Positions 23,944 through 36,311 of a DNA stretch of 64,000 bases are shown piece by piece. Source of the DNA: Hansfordia pulvinata (taxonomy: Eukaryota > Ascomycota > Sordariomycetes > Xylariales). A model generated the notes under the pieces. That model searched no databases, was not told where the DNA came from, and was given only the letters and a program-made list of their open reading frames with translations. The stretch spans positions 372,001 through 436,000 of the forward strand of contig BJKQ01000019.1 in assembly GCA_006538405.1 (NCBI GenBank), written 5' to 3'. Position numbers and translations under genes: made by a program. Numbering within the stretch: the stretch's first letter is position 1; every line of letters begins with the position of its first letter.

Positions 23944-25727
23944 TCCGATCAGTGGCAGGTGTTCTGTATTTGTGTGTAGGGACCAGGTCGCCGTTGCGGA
24001 TGAATCCCGGGCACCGTTGTTCCCGTGCGTGATAGAGCAGCCGAGCCCCGTAGTCTGTGCTGAGAGGACGAAGGGGGAGAAGAACGGCCGCTCTTGGGCA
24101 GCCGAGAGAGAAAAGGAAAGGAAAGGAACCCTCGGCATTGATGTATCACAAGCTTAACCCGCGCCCATCGCCCGGATCTGCTTCAGAAATGTGCCTTGCT
24201 CCCCCACCGTCGCCTGACAAAACGCTGCTCCTCTGCGCATGTGTGTGTCCCGTATAGAGTCAAGGTTCCACGCCGCCGGTCGGGGTCACCTACGTTCATC
24301 CAGGCCGACCAACCTGCCCGGAACAGCTAGCTGCAGGCCCTGTGCTGGCTAGAGGCCATCTTCAAGCCCGAATGCCCGATAGGGCACGCTGATCGACGTC
24401 ATCTTACGGGCGGGCAGCAGCGACCCCATGCCAGCTGAGGTCGTGGTTGGCACCAATCTCCAGACGCGGTGCCGCAGAAAGGGGGAGCAGAACACGACTA
24501 GAGCAGAGCGGGTGACGTCGTCTGCGGCTCGGGATGCCACCTCGCCTGGGTGGCCTGCTGGCCGCCTGAGCGACGGGCTCGTCCAGGATGATGCTCACCG
24601 CTCAAAAGGGAAGAGCCAGAGAGTCGACAGCAAGGGAGCCAATCAGGGGGCCTTCCGAAGGATACGCGGGATACGGCCAGCATACGCGCAACAGACCGCG
24701 CCGAGCTTGACGCTGGGCTCACTTACTTGGGGAGCCATCTGTGCCACCTGGGGCGTTAGGGCTGACCGGGATGTGCGAATGCCGCAAATGCCATTCGAGC
24801 CGCGACGTTGGCGCCGTCAGCTCGCGGCCCCAACTCTATTGGAAGCCCACCGCGCGGAGATGTATGCGCGCCTCCGCAAGACAGCGAAACGCCACTCACA
24901 CCATTTATCGCGGCCTGGCTGCGTGGGTGGGCAGCTGGGAGTCGAGGATGGGCAACCCGCTGAACAAGGTTGCTTGAGGGTTTCGCACAACCATGTGGCA
25001 GGCACGCGAGGGAGACAACCACCTTGTGCCGTATCTGTCGTATTGACGTCAAGTCAGACATGACCGTGGACTTATCTGCACGTGGTTGGGTAGTTGCATG
25101 CGCCCTAGGCTCTTCTGCTCGAATCATGGGAAGGCCCTCGCGTTTCCCCGCGTTTTGCCCGGCGCTATGCGGTGACCCGACAGGGCTTTAATGGGCGGGG
25201 AAGCTTGACTGGAGGGGCTATCTTCTTGCCGGATCGCTTGCTAGGAATAGTCAGCTGTCGTTACAGTCGTTATCAGCCGTACGCTACCGACAGTCCTGGA
25301 GTGGTCGCCCACGGACACTTGCGATGCTCAATAACGGGTTTTCGCCATATTCGAGGAGATAGGGGGAAGCCTCAGCAGCTTATACTGCTTCGTGAGCCAC
25401 GTGTGCACTCCGGGAGCACTCCGGAATACTCCGGCCCAACATGCGCGGCCACTCGGATGTACACTAGCAATGGAAGCATTGCATGAACTGTGTCAAACTT
25501 CTCACTGGCTGCTCAGTCTCTTTGACCAGACTCCATTCAATATCAGGATGGCTGATGGCGGGCGATAACGATTTCAGCCTGAGTCGCAGTCCGAGTCACA
25601 GGAAGTGTGCACATCTTAGGATAGCACCTGGGGCTTCTTCATTAATTCGTAAGCTCGTTTCGTCGTGAGGCTGCTTATATGCTGAGAGCGAGCCAGGTAG
25701 TCCGAGTTCCTCCGCTTAGTTGATATT
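23944..25727. other. Intergenic, transporter to coiled-coil gene
   Basis: Upstream region of the transporter and downstream region of the coiled-coil gene. Open frames at 24428-25063 and elsewhere lack motifs. No repeat seen. Confidence 0.55.
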
Positions 25728-26916
25728 TCATCCAGGACCATTCGTCACGTTGCGCAACCGAGGCGTGCGCGGCGAATTGTTGGTCTCACGCGAACGACCG
25801 TGGCCGTCGTTATTGCGGCTCTGGCCCTCTCCCCTTTCGCGATTGGGCTCCCTCTTCAGCGTGGACCACTCGGTCCTCCAGGCCGATATGCTGGCACGCA
25901 GATCTCGGTCCACCGGGTCTGGTTCCTGAGTGGCGTCCATGTGTTGAAGCTCCAATGCTTTCAGCTGGAATTGAAGGTTGAGGATTTCCATCTCGCCCTC
26001 CTCGCGCTCGTTTTCGCTGAGCAATGTCAGAGTCTTTTCCCGGCATCATGTTCACGTAGGCAGAGGCCACTTACATCTCTCGAACTCGCGCTTCGAGGTG
26101 GATGATACGCTGTGCTGCCCGCTCGGCGCGTACGATCAGAAGTTCGTGCATGTGCTGCTTGACAGTCAGTGACTTCTTCCGGCCAACTCGAGACCTTTGG
26201 CTTACCTCGGTCTCTTCCTGCCTCAGCCGCAGCTCTTCCATCACGGCTTCCATGCCCTCTTGCAGCTGTTGAGCCTCTGAAACTATCAGTTCAGCCTGCT
26301 TGCTTGCCATTGTGGTCGTCTTGCTGGCTCCGCTTTGAGTGTTTTCTTGCATTGCCTCCTTCTGTTCACCAATCATCGTAGAGCGTTGGTCGGGGCTCGG
26401 CACACATGAAGCCCTGGAACGGTCGTCAGGCTTTTCGCTTGTTCCTGAATCTGATGCGGTAGCCACGTGTTGCAAGATGCCCTCAGTCGCATTCTGTTGA
26501 GGCCCGTACAACGACGACTCCATCTGTTCAACTTGGGCCTCTAGGTACTGGAAACCGCCGTGAGAAACATCGTACCCTCGGGCTATGCCTGAGGCAAGTC
26601 GGCGCAGCCGCTCCGCCAGGCTGTGTCTGTCGCGGCCGGCAGCATTGTCATCATGGTCATTGGATGCGAGTCCCTGAGCCGGAGAAGCCGGAGACCATGG
26701 AGAGAGGGCAACGGGTAGTTGCGGCGGCGTGAACGGGGCCGTGTCCAAAGGGGGCAGACTCAGTGAGGTTAGGGAAGGCGAAGCCGGAGGGGCAAGATCT
26801 GGAAAGAAGACGCCATAATGCTCGGGCCGAGACTGCAATCCTCGGGCGCCGTCATGGGCGGGCAACGGAGGGCTGGAGCGGGAATCCGGAGAGTGGGGCG
26901 AGGGTGAGCGGCTCAT
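25728..26916 (-). CDS. Uncharacterised coiled-coil protein
   Basis: I do not recognise a family. Exons 26916-26206, 26154-26075 and 26016-25728 give 359 aa. The ATG at 26916 (MSRSPSPHSPDSRSS) is the first in frame. Residues 1-100 are Ser/Pro-rich, containing GVFFPDLAPPASPSLTSLS. From about residue 110 come Leu/Glu/Gln-rich heptads: SLAERLRRLASGIARG, AQQLQEGMEAVMEELRLRQEE and MHELLIVRAERAAQRIIHLE, then ILNLQFQLKALELQHM. The tail is Arg/Asn-rich. Intron 2 (58 nt, GTAAGT, CTGAC, CTCAG) is clear. Intron 1 (51 nt, GTAAGC) has no stop and is a multiple of three, so retention would only add 17 residues (Lys/Arg-rich). Probably a structural or adaptor protein. Confidence 0.72.
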
Positions 26917-29178
26917 GGGCAAATGGACGCGACGCGATAACGGCGCTGAGGGCGCGTGTCCGTGGTGCGGAATGCGCCGGCAATGGCGAAGCGGAGGTGG
27001 GGGGCTGGAGGTCCAATGTGCGGTGATGCGTTCTATTGGGCGATGTTGTGGCAGGCCGAGGCCGACTTGGCATGACTGTAGTGCGTGGCGCGGAATGAGG
27101 GACGAGAAACAGCATGCGGTGTCGACTTGCTGGTGAATCGAAGTCCTGCTGTCAAGTCCAAGCGTGGGTCGTGATGGCCGCGGTCAACCATGCCATACCC
27201 GTGGTATTAGTCAATATTTAGAGTGCGACCCAATGCCTTCCAGTGGATATACCACGTCATGAAACTTGATCTTACCTGTACGTAGAAGCAGAACAGAGTC
27301 CCAACCCGCACAGAGGCCGCAACGCCTGATACCCTCGTGCTGCGTACAAATCCACTCACCTACATGTACTTACGGTCCTGGGACTCTCCAGAAATATGCC
27401 GCCCATACCCAAGTACCCAAGTCAGGGCCGAACGTGGCGCAGAGTATTCCAGTCTCTGGGCACAACCCAGTCTTCCCCGGCGAACGCGCACGTGCCGACT
27501 TGCCGCTCTGATGAGTGACTACGAGTCGACGATGAACGGACGCTTTGCAAACCGCGCAGCAGGGCCAAATTGACTTGGCGGCGTGTCAACATGGCTGCCG
27601 AGCCTCGCTTTGCCCCAGCCGCGTCGCCACTGCGGCCCTTCCCCTGTTTCGTGCTGCTCCATCGAATTCGTGGCTTAGCTGCCAATGGCCAACCTGCCAA
27701 GTTGATAAGGGCTCCATTTAGACGTGAAGTGGCCTGCCAAGCTGTCGATTGGGAAAGCCAAGAGCCAAGCCAGGGTCCAGGGCGGTTAAGGTGGCAAGGT
27801 GCGCGGAAAGCTGCAGTCGAAAATGGACTCAAGGACGATCAATAGATGCTGGATGCTGCTTGCGGCACGCCCTTCAAACGCAGCCGCGATCGAGCGTACC
27901 TGAGGCCAGAAAGAAGGTGGGCAGACGTTGCCGATATTCATGGTGATGGAGGAGGAGGCAGATAACAAGCCGAGTGCCTTTTGTTAGAATCGACTATTGC
28001 CGTGAAATCGTCTGCCTGGGTTCTGGCCCTCCTTAATTTTCCGATGGCGGAGGACGACGCTGATGAGCGTGTGGTCGTGTGCCGTGCTTGCACGCCGGTC
28101 GCCCGGGTCTCCCGGGCTGCTGGCAGTGCCGGGCCTCGGCTATTGCTCGAGGAGATACCTGCGAAAGTCTGCTGCAGTACCCAGACTGACGCGGTCGGCT
28201 GCGTGCCCCAGACCGGAACGGTTCGTCTCAATCAGGTACCTGTCAGTTCAAGTGCATGTATCTCGTAGTTGGCGCAATTTCCTCAGATGTACCCGCCGGT
28301 CTTTGATCTCTGCCGGCTCGGTGCTTGTGTCGAGTTGCGCGTGCGCCAGAGACCTCACTGGATACATCTCCAGGCATAGCCTATCGGATGAAGGTGGAAG
28401 ACTACATGTAGGTTGTTGTCTGGGTAGAATACATTCATAGCTACCGGGCCGTCAAGGTCTGTGACGAAAGCCGGAGGTATGCGCGACGGGAATCTCTCGA
28501 ATTCCGAGGACTCACCGTCGAGTTGGTGACTTGGAGGTTGTCCACCAGAGGTACTGCCAATGTACCCGTCGCCCGCAAAAGCCTCCAGGAGATACATGTG
28601 CCTTACGTCAACCACCGGCTCCGTCGTTCGTCATTCCGTCTCGGCTCCGCGGGGTCCAAGTCTCATCGACCGAGCCATCCAATTGCCCAGCACTGGGCCG
28701 CCTAACACGACGGACAGGGCTTCACCATTATCCCGTCTCACTCCATCCGACCTGGCCCATCCCTTCCCGTCCCATCCCATCTCATCCTGTCCCATCCCAG
28801 CCCACCGCACCGCCTTCACCTATCCTCACCTGCCTCCATCCTCCCGCGCGTGGCCTCCGTCGCGGATCTCCTGCTCGCCCCTTCTCACCGACCAGGCCGC
28901 CGCGCCCTCGCCGCTCTTCAATGAGGCCCCAGCCGCGCCAAAGCGCCTCCATCGACCCGCCCGAGGCACGCACGTGTGGTCGCACACTCCGCGCCCTCTG
29001 CACCGACTAATCTCGCCCCGGCCTCGGCTCCGTCGCCGTCTCCACTCCGCCCTCAACACCACAGTATCCGGCTCTTGACCTCGCGCCGCCAGCACCACAT
29101 CCGCTCTTGCTCACGACATACCCCGGCATTGGTCTTCTCTCCGTCAAGTCCCGCGGATCCGCCGCGCGATCGCCCGTC
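26917..29178. other. Divergent intergenic region
   Basis: Promoters of the coiled-coil gene (minus) and the pyruvate dehydrogenase kinase gene (plus). The stretch 28735-28830 is very pyrimidine-rich with CCCATCCCAT-type units, typical of a fungal core promoter. No gene seen. Confidence 0.55.
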
Positions 29179-30686
29179 ATGTCTTGGAAAGCCTCGGGCC
29201 GCTTGATGGACACCATCAAGCACTATGCCAACTTCCCAGCGACGGGCGTAAGCCTGAGGCAGATGGTCCAATTTGGCGAGAGGCCGTCCGTCGGTATGCT
29301 GCTTCTGCTGTCCTGCTCGTCCCCCATTCGCATTGGCTGACCCCGGCCATTCAGGCACCTTGTTCCGCGCCTCCCAGTTCCTTGCCGAGGAGCTACCCAT
29401 TCGTCTCGCCCACCGCGTCGAAGAGCTCCACAACCTCCCCGACGGCCTCAACGACATGCCTTCGGTCAAGAAAGTCCAGGACTGGTACGCGCAGTCCTTT
29501 GAGGTACGTCTCAGCTAGTGTCCGCCTCTGCTCAAGGAGACCGCGCTGACACGTGATATCCCGTCCAGGAAATCACCACGCTTCCCAGGCCCGACCTGGA
29601 ACAGGAAACGCGGCAGCGCCTCATCAACCCGACTCGCTACAACGGCCGCGGCGCCATGCTCTCCCATGCCACGCCGAACCCCAGCATCAAAGAGGGCCAG
29701 TACGCCTCGAACCCGCTCGGCCAGACGGGCATGGGCGGCAGCGCCAAGAAGCAGCAGGGCTCGCGACGTTATTTTGCCATGGTCGACGACACGGGCGACT
29801 GGCCTCCCGACCTACACACCTACAACCAGAAGTTCGCCCAGGCCCTGCACACGATCAAGCGCCGCCATGACGGTGTCGTCACCACCATGGCGCAGGGTAT
29901 CCTCGAGTACAAGCGCAAGCGCCAGCGCATGCAGATCGACAACAACATCCAGTCCTTCCTCGACCGTTTCTACATGTCCCGTATCGGCATCCGCATGCTC
30001 ATAGGCCAGCACATCGCCCTGACCGACCAGAGCCACCATCGCGATCCTTCGTATGTCGGCATCATCTGCACCAAGACCAATGTCCGCGAACTCGCAGAGG
30101 AGGCCATCGAGAATGCGCGATTCGTCTGCGAGGACCACTACGGCCTGTTTGAGGCGCCCAAGATCCAGCTCATCTGCAACCCTGACATCAACTTCATGTA
30201 CGTCCCGGGCCACCTGTCGCACATGCTCTTCGAGACCCTCAAGAACTCGCTCCGCGCCGTCGTCGAGACGTACGGTCAGGATCGCCAGGAGTTCCCCCTC
30301 ACCAAGGTCATTGTGGCCCAGGGCCAGGAGGACATCACCATCAAAATCACCGACGAGGGCGGTGGCATCCCCCGCAGCGCCATCCCCCTCGTGTGGACCT
30401 ACATGTACACTACTGTCGACCGAACACCCAATCTCGATCCGGACTTTGATAAGAGCGACTTCAAGGCTCCCATGGCCGGCTTTGGCTACGGGTTGCCCAT
30501 ATCACGCCTGTATGCGAGGTATTTCGGCGGCGATCTTAAGCTGATCAGTATGGAAGGGTAAGCTCCCACATCCCATGATTGACTCGCCTCTCTGCGTGCG
30601 ACTCGAGCTCACCGCAATCCAGATACGGCACCGACGTCTACCTGCACTTGAATCGGCTCAGTAGCTCGTCGGAGCCTCTGCAATAG
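29179..30686 (+). CDS. Mitochondrial pyruvate dehydrogenase kinase family protein
   Basis: Kinase of the GHKL/PDK family that phosphorylates and inactivates the pyruvate (or branched-chain keto acid) dehydrogenase complex in the mitochondrial matrix. Four exons: 29179-29293, 29355-29503, 29569-30557 and 30623-30686; 438 aa, all GT-AG. N-terminal helical domain: YANFPATGVSLRQMVQFG, LFRASQFLAEELPIRLAHR, then HDGVVTTMAQGILEYK and FLDRFYMSRIGIRMLIGQH. ATPase motifs: the N box in HMLFETLKNSLRAVVE, G1 DEGGGIP, G2 GFGYGLPISRLYARYFGGD and TDVYLHLNRLS at the end. Between helical and ATPase blocks there is a Gly/Asn-rich insertion (PLGQTGMGGSAKKQQ). PDK and BCKDH kinase paralogues cannot be separated with certainty, but the motifs resemble Pkp1-type PDK. 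Confidence 0.92.
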
Positions 30687-31991
30687 CAATCAGCAGCCAT
30701 GAGGGCGTGGATGACAGGGTCCCGGGGCTCCTCCCCGGCCGGCCGTGCTGACCCCGCCGCCCAAGGATTGGCGCTGCGAATGATGATACACAAACGCCTG
30801 AAGAGTGTCGGCACCTCGGAGCGAAAGCAAGTCGGGGATGCTGCCTCGCTACTGTCGAGCGAGGGTGCTGCTCACCGTAAGGGCGTTTATGGTAGGGAGG
30901 AGCTGTAAATACACTTTTGGATCTTGAACGTCTTATCGTTGGCTGTGCAACTGGCATGAGATGCCGCCACTGACAGCGGGACCCGCGGGGGACTACGTCA
31001 GCAGACATGTTGAGGTCTCTCGAAGCACGTGGCGCCGCGCTGGGCCGCCTCCAAGAGAGCACTGTATATAGAATAATGAGAGCATTACTCGGGACAAAGG
31101 TCAGCAAGGACAAGGTTGGCTTCTAGCTGGCAAACTGTGAGAATACGGGCTGCCTCCGTTGACGCACCCGATGCCCACCCGCAAAGCCTGTGGTTCCTGA
31201 CATGCGAGCGGCACTTGGGCGCGAGGCGAGCACTATATGGGAGACCGCTGCCCCTTGCAACAACCATGGGTAATGAATGCAGCATGCATGATCTTACGTC
31301 AACAGTCGTCTTGTCTGGCTTCAAGGACCCGTCCTATGCAACCGTGTGTGATAGGCAAGGTTACGTAGGAGACATCCCTCTTCGTACCCTCGCCTGCTCC
31401 AGGTAAGCACTATCCCCTCCCGCAGATGTTCGACCCATCACGTCCCTCTACGCCCCCCTGCATTAGCTGGACACACCCTGTTAATCTACTTCCGAGTATA
31501 CCTATCGGCCCTCTAACAAAGAATAAATAGGCCTCGCTTTGGGCGTCTATTGCGGACAGTCGGTGAGTCAGACAGGCGGCCACAAAAAAACGGCCTCATA
31601 AAGTCCGGGGCAGCTGTGCCCTCACGACTGTGCCCTTATCTAGCACCCAGTCAGCTTGCCCCGTCTGTTCATCTGCTCACGGCACTGCCTGATCTCCAGG
31701 GGCCTCAGGACGGCACTCCGGCCATGTTGTAGCAGGCAGCCCTGATGAAATGTCACCTTGCAAAGCGGCTGGCGTATGAGGACCAGCCAAGAGACAGGGC
31801 TATCTGGAAGATGGATCCCGACTGCAGCCTCACCTTGGTAGCCCTCCATTCCCGCGTGCCGAGGTCACCAGACTGGTTCATTGGGTATGCGATTGTGTAC
31901 AAATATGTTTGGGCGCCCTCTTGGATGGGGCGAGGACCATGGCTAATGCCCTGTTCCGCGCGTTATTTGGCGCCTGGCATCCAACTCAAAC
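30687..31991. other. Intergenic, upstream of the NLR
   Basis: No gene, repeat or transposon remnant recognised between the kinase stop and the NLR start. Confidence 0.6.
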
Positions 31992-34900
31992 ATGCGACGA
32001 AGATTCAAGGCCGTATTCCGCCGCCAAGAGGCAGGCACGCCCGCTTCCGCTCCTGCCGTCTCTGGCTCACATAAAGAAAGCACCCACCCGACGAAATCAT
32101 CTTCAAATCCTCCACCACGCCCAGCCGCGCCGTCGACGTTCACCGACGGCTTATTGACTCTCTACGATCGCCCCAACGCCTCCTTCGACCTCTGCTTCGT
32201 GCATGGCCTCACCGGCGACCCGATCAACACCTGGACGGCCCCAGCTGCCTCTGACCCATGGCCGCAGTCCTGGCTGCCTTCACGCTTGCCCGGCACACAC
32301 GTCATCTCGTACGGCTACGATGCCCACGTCGCTCGGGCGTCAACGCCCTCCAACAACCGTCTTCTTGACCATGCCACCAGCCTCCTACACGACTTGACAG
32401 CTGACCGTGCATGGCGCGGTGCCTCGTCACGGCCCATCATCTTTGTCGCCCACGGCTTCGGCGGACTGGTCTGCAAGCAGGCCGTTATGCTCTCCCGCGA
32501 CAACCCACATGTTCACCTGCGAGATGTTTTCGATCACGTACACGGTATGGCTTTCCTGGCCACTCCGCACAGCGGTCCCTGGATGGCTGACTGGGCCCGG
32601 ATTCCCGCTCAAAGCTTCGGCCTCGCGGACTCAACCAATGTGTCCTTACTGCAAGCCCTGCAAACCGACGAGCACCTCCTTGAAGCGGTTCAGCTTGGCT
32701 TCCAATCCGTGCTACGGGATGCTGGGCTCGCTTCTCGTCTCCAAGTCTCCTGTTTCTTCGAGGAGCTGCCCATGCCAGGAATAGGGACAATCGTTACAAA
32801 GTCGTCTGCTACGATGGATGGGCACGTCGCCATGAGCATTCGTGCAGACCACGAATCCATGACCAAGTTCTCCTCGCCGGACGACACGGGGTTCAAGAGA
32901 CTCCTGGCCGAGCTGATCCGCTGGGAGCAGCAGACTCGGTATGGATAAGCCCCTATTCCTGACGTGGCTTGGCACGTGTCACTGACAGCTTCTGGTCGTT
33001 GATGGCAGCAGTGCAAATCGCCAAGATACGCAACCAGTGGCAGAGCCAACTGGCAGACTGACGACCAAGCCCGATACCGAGGGACGCCCTTCACGCAGCC
33101 GCCGCGACTACCATCTTGCCGTCATCTGTGCCCTGCCACTTGAGTTCGATGCCATCTGTCTCGTTTTGGACGAATCCAGTGACGACCACCAGGCCCTCGG
33201 GAAGGCGCCGGGCGATCAAAACCTCTACAAGACGGGCCGCATTGGAAAGCATCACATCGTCATCGCCCTCCTCCCCAATATGGGCAAGGCCAGTGCTGCG
33301 GCCACAGCCGCCAGCCTGCGCTCCAGCTACACAAATCTTCGCCTGGCCCTGCTCGTTGGTATCTGCGGGGCCGTGCCCCAGGACGCCAAAGGCCACGAGA
33401 TCGTTCTTGGCGACATCATCATTGCCAATCAGATTCTGCAGTTTGATCTGGGCCGACGCTACCCCGACAGCTTCGAGACAAAGCTCGGGGTGCTTGACCG
33501 CCTATCTCGACCAAACCGCGAGATCCGCACCATTCTCGCCAGTCTCGAGACAGAACACGAGAGAACACGTTTTGACTTCATGACGGGAGAGTCTTTAGCA
33601 CAGCTTCAAGATGTTGCTGCCATGAGGCAGCTGCAGAATCAGTATCGTGACCCTGGCCGGGATGCCGATCGCCTCTTCGCTTCGGAGCACAATCACAAAC
33701 ACGAGGCCACCGGGGATTGTGACTGTGGTTTCAACAGAATCTGCACGCGCGCAATCCAGTCCACGTGTGAAGAGCTACACTGCGATGCTCAGTATCTCCG
33801 GCCCAGGATTCGCCTGGGCCCGACGTCTTCTCGGGCGCTCAAGAGTTTCATCGGGACGATAGCCTCCGGCGACACAGTTATGAAATCAGGGGCGGAGCGT
33901 GACCGCCTGGCAACCGAACACGGGATCATTGCTTTTGAGATGGAAGGTGCCGGACTGTGGGACGAGGTGCCGTGTCTTGTCATCAAAGCTGTCTGCGACT
34001 ACGCAGATAGTCACAAGAACAAAGGGTGGCAGCCTTTTGCTGCCGCCAGGGCCGCTTCGGCCGCCAGAGCCTTGCTTTCCATGGACGTCTTCACACCGAG
34101 CAATGGTAGCGAGACGGGCTCAGATGCCCAACCAGTAAAACGCTTGGACTGTAGGTTGCCCGGCCCAACGAGCTGCACTTTACTGACCGTCTGAACCAGT
34201 CCAGGTGCCATATAATCCCAACCGCAATTTCGTCGGGCGCGCTTCGCTTCTGAGCGAGATCAAGCAAGAGTTCGGCCACGTCCCATGGCAAGATGCGACA
34301 GCGAAGCCGCGTTCACGCATAGCCCTCCACGGCCTTGGGGGAGTGGGGTACGGTTCTCCCGCACGCTCCACGGATCCAGATCTGACAGCATCGCAGGAAA
34401 ACTCAGATCGCATTGGCCTACGCCTACTGGATCGACAAGGCTTACCCGGACATGTCGGTCTTTTGGGTGCATGGCAGCTCCAGCGAACGCTTTTCGCAGA
34501 GTTTCAGGCACATCGCTCAGAAGCACAGCATTCCCGGTTTCGAAGATCCCAAGATCGATGTGCTGGATCTCGTCAAGACATGGCTGCAATCTCCAGACCG
34601 CGGCCGCTGGATGCTAGTCATTGACAATGCGGATGACCTGGACCTCGCAACGGATACAATAGTGCATAACATCCCCGAGTGCCCGCATGGCTTAGTCCTC
34701 ATCACCACGCGAAATCGGAAGGCGGGATTATGGCTCACACAGGGGGGCGAGCCGATCCGCGTCCCCAACATGGACGACCACGAGGCACACCAGCTTCTGA
34801 CCGTTCTCGTTCCGAACCAACAGGTAACTACCGACCAGGCTTCCACTCTTGCGTCACGGCTCGAACACCTTCCTCTCGCGTTGGCGCAAGCGGCGGCCTT

Positions 34901-36311
34901 CATTCAGCTCAACAGCGTGACAGTCCAGCAGTATCTGGCACTTCTGGACGACAGTGATGCGTCCCTCGTACAGCAGCTGGGCGAGCCTTTTCCTGCCATG
35001 GGTAGAGACTCCCACACGCCGCACGCGGTGACCGCAACGTGGATTCTTTCCTTCCGGCAAATCGAGTCACAGCACCACTTGGCAAGCGAGATACTTTGCC
35101 TCGTATCGTTCTTCGACCGCCAGGCTATCCCCGAGGAATATATCAACCACTACTGCAAGCAAAGGCCAGAGCCACCCACGATGGCCAGGGTTCTTGAGGC
35201 TATTGGGACCCTGCTGGCGTATGCATTCATTTCAAAGCAAAGCGACAACAATTTGGATGTACACCGGCTGGTTCAGCTCGTCACGCAAAAATGGCTCTCG
35301 GATAAAGGCGCTTCTGCGACCAGCACTCTCGCCAGCCAGGCTCTGCAGATTGTGACCCATCACTATCCTTACGGCCAATACGAGACGCGCGACGCCTGCA
35401 GCAAGTACCTGCCACATGCATACGCAATCTTGGGAATGGTTCAAGCCAAGTCAGAGGGAGACCAGATAGCCGAGGGCTCACTGAGGAATTGCATAGGAGG
35501 CTATCACATATTTGAGGGCGCCTGGGACGAGGCCGAGAAGTTCCACCAGAGCGCTCTCAGCATACGGACGGAAGTGCTTGGAGCCGACCACCCCGACACA
35601 CTGGCCAGTATGAACTTCCTGGCCAGAACATATTGGCATCAGGGCCGGTGGGCGGATGCCGAGAGACTCGGGGTCAAAGTCATGGAAATGCGCAAAGAGA
35701 CGCTGGGGGCTAGCCACCTGGACACATTGCTCAGCATGGGTTACCTGGCAGGAACCTACCGGGACTTGGGCCGGTTGAAAGAGTCCGAAACGCTCGGAAT
35801 CGAGGTGGTTGAGGCGCGGAAGATGAAGCTGGGGCCCGACCACCCAGAGACGTTGAATAGCATTAATAACCTTGCGTTCACACTCTGGGAGCAAGGCCGG
35901 TGGGAAGAGTCGGAGAGACTGGAAGTGGAGGTGTTAGAAACGCGAAGGAGGACACTTGGGGCTGACCATCCGGATACAATCATGACCATCAACAATCTGG
36001 CATCGACATATTGGAAGCAGGGGCGGTTAGATGAAGCCGAAAGATTGGAGGTGGAGGCCATGGAAGCACACAAGTCAAAGCTCGGAGAAGACCACCCAGA
36101 CACTCTTCTCAGCATGCACAACCTGGCCATCACATGGAGAAGCCAAGGGAGGAACCAGGAAGCGTACGATCTGTTGCTGGACTGCTGCCTCCGGCGCTCC
36201 CGCGTCATCGGCGCCAGCCATCCAAACACTCTTGCAAGCCGGGCCAGATTGGACAGCTGGGGACGACGGAATAACCTGGGGAGAGCAGTAGCAGTAGCTC
36301 GGATCGTCTGA
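31992..36311 (+). CDS. NLR-type receptor: hydrolase-PNP-NB-ARC-TPR
   Basis: Fungal NOD-like receptor, 1383 aa, four exons: 31992-32938, 33009-34150, 34200-34347, 34397-36311. The introns (70, 49, 49 nt) have no alternative that keeps frame, and the last restores the P-loop. Domains: alpha/beta hydrolase about 60-310 (FVHGLTGDPINTW 69-81; AHGFGGLV 153-160, Gly155 in place of the usual nucleophile Ser; His287 in ADHESMTKFSS). PNP/UDP-phosphorylase-like domain about 348-675 (DYHLAVICALPLEF, LVGICGAVP, IVLGDII, GTIASGD, FEMEGAG 625-631, VCDYADSHKNK). FQVPYNPNRNFVGR leads into NB-ARC: P-loop GLGGVGKT 741-748, Walker B MLVIDNADD, LVLITTRNR, LEHLPLALAQAA, and DVHRLVQ near 1033 in the MHD position. 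About six 42-residue kinesin-light-chain-type TPRs cover 1113-1355. Likely role: non-self recognition with an enzymatic or cell-death output. Confidence 0.92.
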
